A stretch of 64,000 nt of DNA from Bacteroidota bacterium (GTDB taxonomy: Bacteria > Bacteroidota > Bacteroidia > Flavobacteriales_F > PHOS-HE28). The stretch spans positions 1-64,000 of the forward strand of contig JAEZDL010000078.1 of assembly GCA_023418095.1 (NCBI GenBank), in the 5' to 3' direction. The position numbers and the translations under genes are program-made. Below the pieces are notes generated by a model. The model was given only the letters and a program-made list of their open reading frames with translations. It made no database searches and was not told the origin of the DNA. Below, one piece after another: positions 9,331-17,530 of the stretch. Numbering within the stretch: the stretch's first letter is position 1; each line of letters starts with the position of its first letter.

Positions 9331-9353
9331 CCGCGGAAGAGTTCCTTCCGCGG
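9331..9353 (-). terminator. Terminator of the outer-membrane beta-barrel gene
   Basis: A 9-bp perfect stem (ccgcggaag with cttccgcgg, 5-base loop), followed on the minus strand by TCCTCGTTTTT. It lies 58 bases past the stop at 9411 and fits a Rho-independent terminator. Confidence 0.7.
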
Positions 9354-9410
9354 CCCATTGGATCCAACTCCCTTGTTGCACGATCGCCTTTACCGGACCG
9401 GAGGCGTGAG

Positions 9411-10388
9411 CTAGTTGAACCCGATGATCGTGAGCCCCACGTTGAACGGTGTGAGTTCCGGTCCCTTGCCTTCCTGGAACAGCGGGGTGAGCGCATATTC
9501 GGCGAATAGGTTGAGCGCACCGTAACCCAGGCGTACCGAGGCCGCCGCGCGGTAGGGCAGCAACTGGTAGTCACCGCTATCCCGATCCTTGCGCACCTCA
9601 CCGCTGTCGTCGCGGTATTTCTGCTTGTACATGGTATCGAAATACCAGCTGCCCACCACGCCGAAAGCCATGTGCACGTTCCCTTTCCGATCATGGTCCA
9701 TGGACTTTCCCGCGAGAAGATCGGCCTCAGTGGGTAGGGGCGCACGCTTGGTGTTGAACTCCAGCATCAGTGGCAGGCGCAGGCCGATCTGGCGCAGCTT
9801 GTTCTTGCGGAATTCAGGTCGTTCCACATCGAGCGCGAAAACCGAATCGGCGTCGTACTGAAGCAGCACGTTGTTCTTCAGGTGATAGCTCGTGAACTCA
9901 ACGCCCAGGCCCGTGAGCAGCCCTGCATGATGCGATCCGAACTCGAGCTTCGATTCGGTGAAATTGATGGCGAGGAAACGTGATCGCGGGTTGTCGATCT
10001 CCATGAACTCCGCGTTGCCGGAGAGGTCCGCATCACCATCATCGCCCAGGAGCGTGTTCACACCCACATCGATCCCGGACCAGTAGGTGAATTGCTGCCT
10101 GCGATCCTTTCGCGCCCGATCGATGATGGAGGCCACGCTATCGGAGGCTGAAGCCCAGGCTTTGGGTTCCGATGTGATCGTGTATTTGCGGCGCTTCGTC
10201 TCGAAGATGAACGGATCTTTCTTCTTCGTTGTATCACCTTCCTGCTCGATCCGGGCGTAGCCACCTTCCTTGGAGGAAACGCCAACGCTGATCATCCTTT
10301 TCCTCTCTTCTTCCGTTCCGGTGCTGTCCGTCTGGCCGAGGACCTGGGCAGCGATCAGCATCAGTGCGAAAGGCATCAACTTTTTCAT
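9411..10388 (-). CDS. Outer-membrane beta-barrel protein (PorT/OMP_b-brl_2-like)
   Basis: A 325-residue exported protein starting MKKLMPFALMLIAAQVLGQT, a clear signal peptide. A charged linker (about 20-95, with TKKKDPFIFETKRRKYTI) is followed by alternating strands with aromatic ends, such as WSGIDVGVNTLL, HAGLLTGLGVEFTSYHL, LRQIGLRLPLMLEF and AASVRLGYGALNLFAEYAL. The chain ends in FNVGLTIIGFN, a typical C-terminal outer-membrane strand. The start at 10388 is chosen because the signal peptide begins there and the longer reading frame would run through the terminator hairpin at 10451-10479. Function beyond outer-membrane location is unknown. Confidence 0.75.
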   Translation of the reverse strand: MKKLMPFALMLIAAQVLGQTDSTGTEEERKRMISVGVSSKEGGYARIEQEGDTTKKKDPFIFETKRRKYTITSEPKAWASASDSVASIIDRARKDRRQQFTYWSGIDVGVNTLLGDDGDADLSGNAEFMEIDNPRSRFLAINFTESKLEFGSHHAGLLTGLGVEFTSYHLKNNVLLQYDADSVFALDVERPEFRKNKLRQIGLRLPLMLEFNTKRAPLPTEADLLAGKSMDHDRKGNVHMAFGVVGSWYFDTMYKQKYRDDSGEVRKDRDSGDYQLLPYRAAASVRLGYGALNLFAEYALTPLFQEGKGPELTPFNVGLTIIGFN

Positions 10389-10450
10389 CTCGATCGGTTT
10401 GTATGCATATGACGGGAACATGGATCGATAGTTACAGATGCATTGGAAAA

Positions 10451-10479
10451 AGAGAAGCCCCGGTGGCCGGGGCTTCTCT
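10451..10479 (-). terminator. Terminator of the TonB_C-like gene
   Basis: A 13-bp perfect stem (agagaagccccgg with ccggggcttctct, loop tgg), followed by TTTTCC on the minus strand, 20 bases beyond the stop at 10499. The stem shares its agagaagccc core with the hairpin at 11662-11715. Confidence 0.8.
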
Positions 10480-10498
10480 GGTGGATCATCGTGGCCGC

Positions 10499-10870
10499 TC
10501 ACGTGCGCTCGGGTTGGAAGGATATCTTCATGTGCGTGGTCTTCCAGATGCCTGTCGGATTCTCGCCGATATCGATCCGGGCAAGTTTCCTGATCACGTA
10601 ATCCTTCAACTTTTCATTCTTCGAGGTGCACTCCAGCACAGCGATCTTCCCTTCCGTATCGATCGCGAAGCTCACATATACCTCGCCGGTCATATCGCCT
10701 TTTTCCGCGAGCGGGAAGGAAAGGTGGCGGCTCAGTGCGCGATCGAGCATTTTTTCCTGCGCCTTCTTCGAGAGGTTGGAATACACCTTCACGGGCTCCG
10801 CAGCGAACGCGGTGGCAAGCGTGAATACGGTGGCCATGATGGCGATCGAACGTGTGATGTTGGTGTTCAT
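10499..10870 (-). CDS. Small exported protein with a TonB C-terminal-like domain
   Basis: A 123-residue protein with signal peptide (MNTNITRSIAIMATVFTLATAFAA). The rest looks like the alpha/beta domain found at TonB C-termini: GEVYVSFAIDTEGKIAVLEC, then a helix with KLKDYVIRKLARIDIG. It lacks the transmembrane anchor with Pro-rich spacer of a true TonB, so it is a free periplasmic TonB_C-like protein. Such proteins are common in Bacteroidota and mostly uncharacterised. The start at 10870 is set by the signal peptide. Confidence 0.65.
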   Translation of the reverse strand: MNTNITRSIAIMATVFTLATAFAAEPVKVYSNLSKKAQEKMLDRALSRHLSFPLAEKGDMTGEVYVSFAIDTEGKIAVLECTSKNEKLKDYVIRKLARIDIGENPTGIWKTTHMKISFQPERT

Positions 10871-11013
10871 CGGTGTGTGGGTTTGTCCATTGGACGGGGA
10901 TCGAACGCTTGGAGTTACTGCGAACACCAATGATCGTGACGAGTGGAACGTTCCATGTTTGAACGGTTCGAACTACCCTTCCGAGCAAGGATCAAAAGGA
11001 ATTTACTCGGATG

Positions 11014-11033
11014 ATATTTTCCATGGAAAATAT
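11014..11033. promoter_or_regulatory. Perfect 20-bp palindrome in the yceI promoter
   Basis: The sequence atattttcca-tggaaaatat is a perfect palindrome ending 3 bases before the -7 box at 11037. It covers the place where the -33 element would be, the classic position for a repressor or activator operator. The binding protein is unknown; no regulator gene is adjacent. Confidence 0.55.
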
Positions 11034-11036
11034 TTG

Positions 11037-11044
11037 TATCTTTG
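11037..11044 (+). promoter_or_regulatory. Promoter -7 box of yceI
   Basis: TATCTTTG, a perfect match to TAnnTTTG, 55 bases before the ATG at 11100. No -33 TTG is present; the palindrome at 11014-11033 occupies that place. Confidence 0.55.
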
Positions 11045-11099
11045 TATCCTTCGACAAAAAAGTGAAAGGCTTTTAAAGAACCATCAGAACCATACGAAC

Positions 11100-11654
11100 A
11101 TGAATGAAGCAGCAGTAAAACAAGGGACCACGTGGGCGATCGATCCCGCGCACAGCCAGATCCAATTCAAGGTGCGGCACATGATGATCAGCACCGTTAC
11201 AGGCACTTTCGACAAATTCCGATCGGAAGTGGAAATGACCGGTGAGGACCTTTCCACGGCCAAGGTCTTCTTCGAAGCCGATACCGCATCGATCCATACC
11301 GGCTCCGCCGATCGGGACAACCACTTGCGCAGCGCGGATTTCTTCGATGTGGAGAATCATCCGAAGCTCACCTTCAAGGCTACGAGCATCGAGAACGCGG
11401 GCGATAACGAATGGAAGGTGAAGGGCGACCTTACGATCCGTGGCGTTACCAGGCCGATCACCCTCGACATGGAATGGAACGGCGTGAACAAGGACCCATG
11501 GGGCAACATGAAGGCAGGTCTGGTGGTTCGTGGAAAGATCAACCGCAAGGACTACGGCTTGAACTGGAACGCCATGCTGGAGACCGGCGGTGTGCTCGTG
11601 AGCGATGAAGTGCGGGTGGAATGTGAGGTGCAGTATGCCCGGCAGGACAAATGA
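11100..11654 (+). CDS. YceI family protein
   Basis: A 184-residue lipocalin-like beta-barrel protein of the YceI family, which binds isoprenoid-type lipids in known structures. Visible features are WAIDPAHSQIQFKVRHMMIS at the N-terminus, DNHLRSADFFDVENHPKLTF in the middle and LTIRGVTRPITLDMEW near the end. There is no signal peptide, so it is predicted cytoplasmic, as in many Bacteroidota members. It is transcribed alone, from a promoter with a 20-bp palindrome, and ends at a long bidirectional hairpin. In-frame starts upstream of 11100 are rejected because they would cross the promoter. Confidence 0.9.
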   Translation: MNEAAVKQGTTWAIDPAHSQIQFKVRHMMISTVTGTFDKFRSEVEMTGEDLSTAKVFFEADTASIHTGSADRDNHLRSADFFDVENHPKLTFKATSIENAGDNEWKVKGDLTIRGVTRPITLDMEWNGVNKDPWGNMKAGLVVRGKINRKDYGLNWNAMLETGGVLVSDEVRVECEVQYARQDK

Positions 11655-11661
11655 TCACACC

Positions 11662-11715
11662 GATAGTGAAAAGAGAAGCCCTGGCGCATCCGCCGGGGCT
11701 TCTCTTTTCACTATC
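11662..11715. terminator. Long bidirectional terminator
   Basis: A 25-bp stem with one G-T pair and a 4-base loop (catc) lies between the convergent yceI and T9SS-cargo genes. The outer arms are gatagtgaaaagagaagccc and its complement. A-rich and T-rich parts on both sides let it work in both directions. Confidence 0.8.
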
Positions 11716-11722
11716 CGGAATT

Positions 11723-12670
11723 TCAGTTGCGGACCACGCGGTGTACCGATCCCGCCGATCCATCCTGGATACGCACCAGGTAAACACCGGCCGGCATTCC
11801 GCTCATATCGATCTGCGTGCGCGAAGTCGCACCCTGTTGCAAGAACGAACGGCCTTCACTTACCGTGCGGCCGGTAAGATCCACCAGGGAAACCACTGCG
11901 TTGCCCGAAGCAGAAGGCATCTCGATCGTGAGAACATCCTTCACAGGATTGGGATGGATCGAAATACTTCCGGCGTTGTTCTCGCCAACTGACACTGGCG
12001 TCAGATCCACCACGGCCACATCATCGATGTAGAAATGCGGTACATCCGTTCCACCTGCGTAAGCGAAGAAATTCACGCCACCCAACTGGTTCATGCCTGC
12101 GCCACCGGTGACCTGGGTGGCATAATCCCATGTCATTGGGGTTCCATCGGCGATCGAAAGCGTGCCCGTGCCGCCGTCCAGATCGATGATCATGCCCACT
12201 TCGAACCATTCGCCCTGCGGATATGTTCCCGTGGTGGTCTGGTCATCGGCGATCATCTCAAAAGTGCCATCGGCCAGGAAATTCACGTCCAGGCCCCACT
12301 CGGTGCCCGGTGTTTCGGTCTTCTGAATGTTGAAATAGGCACCGTTCCCCGGTGTTACGTACATGCTCCAACCCATGCCGTAGGATCCCGTGGTGCGATC
12401 GCCGAGTTGCAATACCACATCGAACGGACCGCCGGCGGCCGTGCCTTCGAATTCAACACTGTTACTGCCTGAAGATGCCTGGTCGGTGGAGATCAGGGGA
12501 TCTTCCGATCCGCCGGCGGTACCGCTCCAGGTGGACCAGGGTGCTCCGGCGGACTGGGTTAGCGGCTCACCGGCTGTATAGCTTTCAAAGTCCTCGGCCA
12601 CGATGATGGTCTGAGCGCACATCGATCCGGCTACAAGAATGGAGGTTGCAAAGAGTAACGATCTTTTCAT
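11723..12670 (-). CDS. Secreted T9SS cargo protein
   Basis: A 315-residue exported protein: signal peptide MKRSLLFATSILVAGSMCAQ, a body of about 200 residues with a concanavalin-like beta-sandwich look (DFESYTAGEPLTQSAG, YGMGWSMYVTPGNGAYFNIQ, GTGTLSIADGTPMTWDY, HFYIDDVAVVDL), then a type A T9SS sorting domain in the last 75 residues (ISIHPNPVKDVLTIEM, GRTVSEG, GMPAGVYLVRIQDG). It should be exported to the cell surface or medium by the Por/Gld system. The ligand is unknown; the sandwich may bind carbohydrate. Start set by the signal peptide. Confidence 0.8.
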   Translation of the reverse strand: MKRSLLFATSILVAGSMCAQTIIVAEDFESYTAGEPLTQSAGAPWSTWSGTAGGSEDPLISTDQASSGSNSVEFEGTAAGGPFDVVLQLGDRTTGSYGMGWSMYVTPGNGAYFNIQKTETPGTEWGLDVNFLADGTFEMIADDQTTTGTYPQGEWFEVGMIIDLDGGTGTLSIADGTPMTWDYATQVTGGAGMNQLGGVNFFAYAGGTDVPHFYIDDVAVVDLTPVSVGENNAGSISIHPNPVKDVLTIEMPSASGNAVVSLVDLTGRTVSEGRSFLQQGATSRTQIDMSGMPAGVYLVRIQDGSAGSVHRVVRN

Positions 12671-12838
12671 TTGAATGGGTTTTTTAAGTTCGATCGAGCC
12701 GAGCATCGCTCAAGTTGCGGACCGTTCAAGTGATGGGCCGTTGATATTGGAACAAGTGGTTTGACGGAACGTTCGGCCGGGAGGAACTTCCACGTATCGT
12801 GGAGATCTTTTCACACCTGCGATCCTGTAACAGAGAAT

Positions 12839-12846
12839 TACCTTCG
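12839..12846 (+). promoter_or_regulatory. Possible promoter -7 box of the biotin carrier gene
   Basis: TACCTTCG, one mismatch to TAnnTTTG, lies only 4 bases before the ATG at 12851. If real, transcription starts at or near the ATG and the mRNA is almost leaderless. Confidence 0.35.
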
Positions 12847-12850
12847 CGAC

Positions 12851-13363
12851 ATGGCCAGAAAGCTGTTCGCCCGCGTGAACGATCGCACCGAAGAGATCAT
12901 ACTCGAACGCTCCAGACCTTCCTCGGCCTGGTCGATCCCGGGTGAAGAAGATCCGGATCTGAAGGCATCGGGACCTTCGCAATTCAGCCTGATACGCGAA
13001 GGCCGCAGCCATCGCATCCTCATCCTGAAGGAAGACAAGGAGAACGGCATCGTTCGCATGCGGATCGGGGGAAGGAACTATTCAGTAAGACTGCAGGACG
13101 AACAGGCGCGCATGATGCGCACCATGGGCTTCGACAGCGCTGCAGCGAAAGTGAGCGAGATAAAGGCGCCGATGCCCGGTCTTGTGATCAATGTGATCGT
13201 AAAGGTGGGGGAAACGGTGAAGAAAGGTGATGCCTTGCTGGTGCTGGAAGCGATGAAGATGGAGAACGTGATCAAGGCACCGGCTGATGCCGTGGTGAGC
13301 GCCTTGCCTGCGGAAAAAGGAAAGGCTGTTGAAAAAGGCCAGCTCCTGGTAAGCTTCCATTAG
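12851..13363 (+). CDS. Biotin carboxyl carrier protein of an acyl-CoA carboxylase
   Basis: A 170-residue biotin carrier. The C-terminal half is a complete biotinyl domain: APMPGLVINVIVKVGETVKK, then the biotinylation motif EAMKMEN (Lys near 137) and IKAPADAVVSALPAEKG. The N-terminal half (FARVNDRTEEIILER and following) is the small beta-rich domain seen before the biotinyl domain in propionyl-CoA carboxylase carrier chains. It is the likely partner of the carboxyltransferase at 4939-6480, but the two lie about 6 kb apart and on opposite strands. Start at 12851 from the family-like MARKLFARVNDR. Confidence 0.85.
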   Translation: MARKLFARVNDRTEEIILERSRPSSAWSIPGEEDPDLKASGPSQFSLIREGRSHRILILKEDKENGIVRMRIGGRNYSVRLQDEQARMMRTMGFDSAAAKVSEIKAPMPGLVINVIVKVGETVKKGDALLVLEAMKMENVIKAPADAVVSALPAEKGKAVEKGQLLVSFH

Positions 13364-13417
13364 ATCCAGGCGATCGTTTCTGATCGACCTTATCTTCACG
13401 CTTCATCCCATCATATC

Positions 13418-14191
13418 ATGGATCAGATCGATCGAAAAAAATTCCTCTCCAATTCAGTAAAGGCCGCCTTCGGCACATTCTTCCTCGGCCCCCTCGTTCT
13501 GCAGGCCAGTTCATGCGCGGAGACCACGACGGCCACGGAAACCACAGGGAACGATGCGGACACCACATCCACTGGATCGGTGCCTGCTGCCGCATTCGCA
13601 CTTTCACGGATCGAACTTCCCTATGCGTATAATGCATTGGAACCGCATATCGATGCGCGTACGATGGAGTTGCACTACACCAAGCATCACGCGGGTTACG
13701 AAAGCAAGTTGAAAGCAGCGATCGAAGAAGAGAGGATCAATGCTTCCACTGAGGAAGAATTCTTCTCACGGATCGGAAAACTGAGCGAGACCGCGCGTAA
13801 CAACGGCGGCGGAACGTGGAACCACAATTTCTTCTGGCAGGTGATGGCCCCCGCTGGATCGGCGAAGCCAGAAGGAAAAGTGCTCGATGCGATCAATGGC
13901 GGTTTCGGTTCCCTTGAAAAGTTCAAGGAGGAATTCGCCAACGCGGCAAAGGGCCGCTTTGGAAGCGGCTGGGCCTGGCTGGTGGATCGCGATGGCAAGC
14001 TGGAGATCGGCTCCACGCCGAACCAGGACAATCCGTTGATGGACGTGAGCGAATTCCGCGGAAAGCCCTTGCTGGGCCTCGATGTTTGGGAACACGCCTA
14101 TTACCTCAAATACCAGAACAAGCGCGACGAGTACATCAACAATTGGTGGAACGTGGTGAACTGGAACGAGGTGGCCAAGCGGCTGGGTTGA
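13418..14191 (+). CDS. sodA: Exported superoxide dismutase, Mn-type, possibly a lipoprotein
   Basis: Converts superoxide to oxygen and hydrogen peroxide. The 257-residue protein has an N-terminal export signal (DRKKFLSNSVKAAFGTFFLG) with a twin-arginine-like RKKF start, a cysteine at about 33 and a Thr/Ser-rich linker, so it may be a Tat-exported lipoprotein. The SOD domain (about 66-257) has all metal ligands: His in LHYTKHHAGYE, His in TWNHNFFW, Asp and His in LDVWEHAYY. The Gly at the first position and the Gln in STPNQDNPL point to the Mn subclass. Extracytoplasmic SOD with this long extension is less common than the cytosolic form. Confidence 0.88.
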   Translation: MDQIDRKKFLSNSVKAAFGTFFLGPLVLQASSCAETTTATETTGNDADTTSTGSVPAAAFALSRIELPYAYNALEPHIDARTMELHYTKHHAGYESKLKAAIEEERINASTEEEFFSRIGKLSETARNNGGGTWNHNFFWQVMAPAGSAKPEGKVLDAINGGFGSLEKFKEEFANAAKGRFGSGWAWLVDRDGKLEIGSTPNQDNPLMDVSEFRGKPLLGLDVWEHAYYLKYQNKRDEYINNWWNVVNWNEVAKRLG

Positions 14192-14195
14192 TCGC

Positions 14196-15233
14196 TCATT
14201 CCGAACCGCTTCCTTTTTCGATAGACGCTTCCAGCTTCTTCAAACGCTGAACGATCCCATCCAGGTTGCGGAAGTGGATGTATGCCTTTTTGTATTTTGA
14301 GATCTCGAAGGCTGGTCCGCCCATGTAGGCTTCGCCGGGTTTGGTGATGCTCTTGCTCACGCCAGCGCCCGCCGCAAGTATCGTGTTGTCCGCGATCTTC
14401 AGATGGCCCACGATGCCGACCTGGCCGCTGAACATGCAATTCCTGCCGACCTTGGTGGATCCCGCGATCACGTTCGCTGCGGCGATGTACGTGTTCTCCC
14501 CGATCTCCACGTTGTGTGCGATGTGGATCAGGTTATCGAACTTCACTCCTTTGCGCAGGATCGTACTTCCCAACGTCGCGCGATCGATCGCGCAATTCGC
14601 ACCGATCTCCACATCATCCTCGATCACCACATTTCCGATCTGCGGGATCTTTTCACCGCCACCAGGCCCGGTCGCGAAACGGAACCCATCGCTTCCCATC
14701 ACGGTGCCACTATGGATGATGCAACGCGCCCCGATCACGCAATCCGCGTAGATCTTCACACCGGCGAAAATGGTGGTGTCATCACCGATCGAAACATTGT
14801 CACCGATGTACGCCTGCGGGTGGATCTTCACGTTATTCCCGATCCGTGCGTTGTCGCCAATGAACGCCAAAGCGCCGATGTAGCAATCGCTTCCGATCGT
14901 TGCACTTTCGCTGATCTCCGCTTTTGGCGAGATCCCTTTCTTATCGTTCTTCAGCGTGTTGTAGACACCAAGCAACTTTGCAAAAGCTTTCTCCGCGCTC
15001 TCCACGCGAAGCAGGCTGGCCGCGATCGGCGCGGTTGCCACGAAATCATTGTTCACGATCACCAGCGAAGCGGTGGTGGTATAGATGTATTGCGTGTATG
15101 CTGGATTTGCAAGGAATGAAAGTGATCCCGGCCCACCTTCCTCGATCTTTGAAAGTCTGGTGATCGCCACGTTGCCGTCGCCTTCGATCGTGCCGCCGAG
15201 TAGTTCTGCGATCTGTTGCGCTGTGAATTGCAT
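14196..15233 (-). CDS. lpxD: UDP-3-O-(3-hydroxyacyl)glucosamine N-acyltransferase
   Basis: Third step of lipid A synthesis. The 345-residue protein has the N-terminal uridine-binding domain ([32 protein letters not shown]) and a left-handed beta-helix of hexapeptide repeats (about 100-310, such as [20 protein letters not shown]). The catalytic His is in [18 protein letters not shown]-terminal helix ([22 protein letters not shown]) closes the trimer. It confirms a Gram-negative outer membrane. The gene converges with the SOD gene, with 4 bases between. The start at 15233 is the conserved MQFTAQQI. Confidence 0.95.
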   Translation of the reverse strand: MQFTAQQIAELLGGTIEGDGNVAITRLSKIEEGGPGSLSFLANPAYTQYIYTTTASLVIVNNDFVATAPIAASLLRVESAEKAFAKLLGVYNTLKNDKKGISPKAEISESATIGSDCYIGALAFIGDNARIGNNVKIHPQAYIGDNVSIGDDTTIFAGVKIYADCVIGARCIIHSGTVMGSDGFRFATGPGGGEKIPQIGNVVIEDDVEIGANCAIDRATLGSTILRKGVKFDNLIHIAHNVEIGENTYIAAANVIAGSTKVGRNCMFSGQVGIVGHLKIADNTILAAGAGVSKSITKPGEAYMGGPAFEISKYKKAYIHFRNLDGIVQRLKKLEASIEKGSGSE

Positions 15234-15296
15234 GCTGCGTTGAAAGTGTCGCAAGCTAAGTCAGGCCGCACTTCGATCGAATAGTTTCGCGATCGA

Positions 15297-16301
15297 ATGG
15301 GATTGCCGCGAGTTTCCGTATTGATGCCTTATCACAATGCGGCTTCCACGATCGAGGCAGCGATCGAAAGCATGATACGCCAGAGCTTCGCCGATCTGGA
15401 GTTGATCCTGATCGACAATGCTTCCACCGATGAAAGCCGGGCGATCATGAAGGAATGGATTAGAAGAGATCATCGCCTCCGATCCGTGGAAGAACCGCGG
15501 ATCGGGATCGCATTCGCATTGAACACTGGGTTGCTTCATGCCAAAGGAGATCTGATCGCGCGCATGGATGCCGATGATATTTCCCTTCCCGACCGGATCG
15601 AAAAGCAGGTCGCCTTCATGGATCGGAACCCGGACATCGGCGTGTTGGGCACTCGCACGCAATTCCGATCTACGGTGAATAAGAACAGCGGAATGCAATG
15701 GTTCGTTCAATGGCAGAACAAGATCCTTTCAACCGGGGATCATTTCATCAAGCGCTTCATCGATGTGCCGCTCGCGCATCCCACCGTGATGTTCCGCAAA
15801 AGTTTGATCGCGGAATTCGGAGGTTATTCCACCGATCCACTTCCTGAAGATCATGAGTTGTGGCTGCGCTGGATGGATGCAGGTGTGCGCTTCGCGAAGC
15901 TGCCGGAGGAACTGTTGATCTGGAACGATCACGCTGATAGGCTCAGCCGGAACCATCCGAACTACAGCGTTCACAGTTTCTACCGGACGAAGGTGAAATG
16001 GCTGGCGAAATGGCTGGATCAGATCCTGAATGGAAGAGATCTGATCATCGCTGGAACGAGCACGATGTGCAGGGAACGCGCGGCATTGCTGGAGAATGAA
16101 GGGATCCGCATCCATGCGTTCACCGATGTACGGTTTCGTGAAGTACCGTGCTATCGCTTCATCGAGCACGATCAACTTCCCCCGAAGGGGGAAGCGTTCA
16201 TCGTTTCCTTCATTTCGCAACGCGGCACAGGCGATCGGATCGCAGCTTATTTCAATTCGATCGGCCTGTTCGAAGGCGAGGACTTCATCCTCGCGGCCTG
16301 A
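15297..16301 (+). CDS. Family 2 glycosyltransferase
   Basis: A 334-residue GT-A-fold glycosyltransferase. The N-terminal half is typical: PRVSVLMPYHNAASTIEAAI, LILIDNASTDESRAI, GLLHAKGDLIARMDADDIS with the DAD metal motif, and later PLPEDHELWLRWMDAG, an ED/LW acceptor motif. The last 90 residues (from LIIAGTSTMCRERAALLENE) form a separate alpha/beta part that looks like a nucleotide- or sugar-binding module. Such tails occur in some Bacteroidota GT2 proteins. The substrate is unknown. TAGTTTCG lies 7 bases before the ATG, a near-match to the -7 box. Confidence 0.85.
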   Translation: MGLPRVSVLMPYHNAASTIEAAIESMIRQSFADLELILIDNASTDESRAIMKEWIRRDHRLRSVEEPRIGIAFALNTGLLHAKGDLIARMDADDISLPDRIEKQVAFMDRNPDIGVLGTRTQFRSTVNKNSGMQWFVQWQNKILSTGDHFIKRFIDVPLAHPTVMFRKSLIAEFGGYSTDPLPEDHELWLRWMDAGVRFAKLPEELLIWNDHADRLSRNHPNYSVHSFYRTKVKWLAKWLDQILNGRDLIIAGTSTMCRERAALLENEGIRIHAFTDVRFREVPCYRFIEHDQLPPKGEAFIVSFISQRGTGDRIAAYFNSIGLFEGEDFILAA

Positions 16302-16538
16302 TCACTCCTCGACCACGCGCTCACCGCGCTTCGGCCGGAGTTTATCGCGAACGGTCACAAGATGTTTCTCGTCGCATTCCAGGATCGCGATGGATCGCAA
16401 CTGCTGCTCGCGTACCCAATGCTTGTAATCGCGTATGCCTTCCCTATCGCAGAACGCATCGATCTTCTCAAGGAAATGTTCAGCGGTGTGCTTCGCATCC
16501 GGCCCGAAAAAATCCCAATGAAAACGCAACAACGACAT
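16302..16538 (-). CDS. Small conserved-looking protein coupled to gpsA
   Basis: A 78-residue protein (MSLLRFHWDFFGPDAKHTAE and following), rich in charged residues, without signal peptide or membrane segment. I do not recognise the family. Its ATG overlaps the gpsA stop as TGATG, so translation is coupled to gpsA; a GTG one codon earlier is possible. It is the last gene of the run M28 peptidase, gpsA, this gene. The head-to-tail overlap and normal codon use are the reasons to call it real. Confidence 0.6.
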   Translation of the reverse strand: MSLLRFHWDFFGPDAKHTAEHFLEKIDAFCDREGIRDYKHWVREQQLRSIAILECDEKHLVTVRDKLRPKRGERVVEE

Positions 16539-17530
16539 CACGCCAGTTTATCGCTCAACAACCGCATCTCCATCGCTGGTGCCATGCGTTCGTAGAGCAT
16601 GCGGTACGTTGCTTCACTGATCGGCATGTCGACCTTCAGTTCCTTGTTGATCTCGTGCACACACTTCACCGCGTAATATCCTTCAGCAACCATGTTCATT
16701 TCCAGTTGCGCTGCGCGAACGCTGTATCCTTTTCCGATCATGTTGCCGAATTCCCGGTTGCGGCTGAAGGTGGAATAAGCCGTTACCAGCAGATCGCCGA
16801 GATACGCCGGTTCATTTATGTCGCGATCGATGGGATGCACCGCTTCAACGAACCGATCGATCTCCTGGATCGCGCGGCTTACGAGCACCGCACGAAAGTT
16901 ATCGCCGTAACCAAGACCAACGCTTATCCCTGCCGCGACCGCGATCACGTTCTTCAGGATCGCTGCGTATTCAGTGCCGTAGATGTCATCGCTCAAGGTG
17001 GTCTTCATGAAGCGGCCGTTGAGCGCCCTGCCCATGAACGCCGCCGATCGCTGATCCTGGCTCGCGATCGTGAGATAGCTCAAGCGTTCCATGGCGACCT
17101 CCTCCGCATGGCATGGCCCGCAGATCACCCCGAAATCCTCCGGCTCCACGCCACAATGCTGGAAAAGGAATTCTCCCACGATCTGGTTGGTCTCTGGAAT
17201 GATCCCCTTCACCGCACTGAAGATCTTCTTTCCGGCAAGCTCCGATGGATCGAGAAGATCGATGGTCGCCTTGAGAAACGCGCTGGGAACAGCGATCACG
17301 AGAACATCACTCTCGCGCACCACGCGATGGATGTCATCATCGATCGCCAAACGATCCACATCGAATTGCGCAGCACTGATGTAATCGGGATTGTGGCCAT
17401 ATTTCCTGATGTGCTCGATCGTTTCCTTCCTGCGGATCCACCAACCGACACGATCGGAATTGCTGGAAAGCAATTTCACCAAGGCAGTTCCCCAGCTGCC
17501 GCCGCCGATCACCGCGATCCTGTTGTTCAT
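16538..17530 (-). CDS. gpsA: NAD(P)H-dependent glycerol-3-phosphate dehydrogenase
   Basis: Reduces dihydroxyacetone phosphate to sn-glycerol 3-phosphate for phospholipid synthesis. The 330-residue protein starts with the Rossmann loop IAVIGGGSWGTALVKLL. It then shows VLVIAVPSAFLKATI, KGIIPETNQIVGEF, GPCHAEEVA, the catalytic Lys region AAILKNVIAVAAGISVGLGYGDN and the substrate loop YLGDLLVTAYSTFSRNREFG. Length is normal. It overlaps both neighbours by ATGA/TGATG junctions, so the three genes form one unit. Confidence 0.95.
   Translation of the reverse strand: MNNRIAVIGGGSWGTALVKLLSSNSDRVGWWIRRKETIEHIRKYGHNPDYISAAQFDVDRLAIDDDIHRVVRESDVLVIAVPSAFLKATIDLLDPSELAGKKIFSAVKGIIPETNQIVGEFLFQHCGVEPEDFGVICGPCHAEEVAMERLSYLTIASQDQRSAAFMGRALNGRFMKTTLSDDIYGTEYAAILKNVIAVAAGISVGLGYGDNFRAVLVSRAIQEIDRFVEAVHPIDRDINEPAYLGDLLVTAYSTFSRNREFGNMIGKGYSVRAAQLEMNMVAEGYYAVKCVHEINKELKVDMPISEATYRMLYERMAPAMEMRLLSDKLA

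Noticed and set aside
10951..11000. ggttcgaac, resembling a tRNA T-loop
   Set aside because: The flanking bases do not form a 5-bp T-stem and no acceptor or anticodon arm is found.
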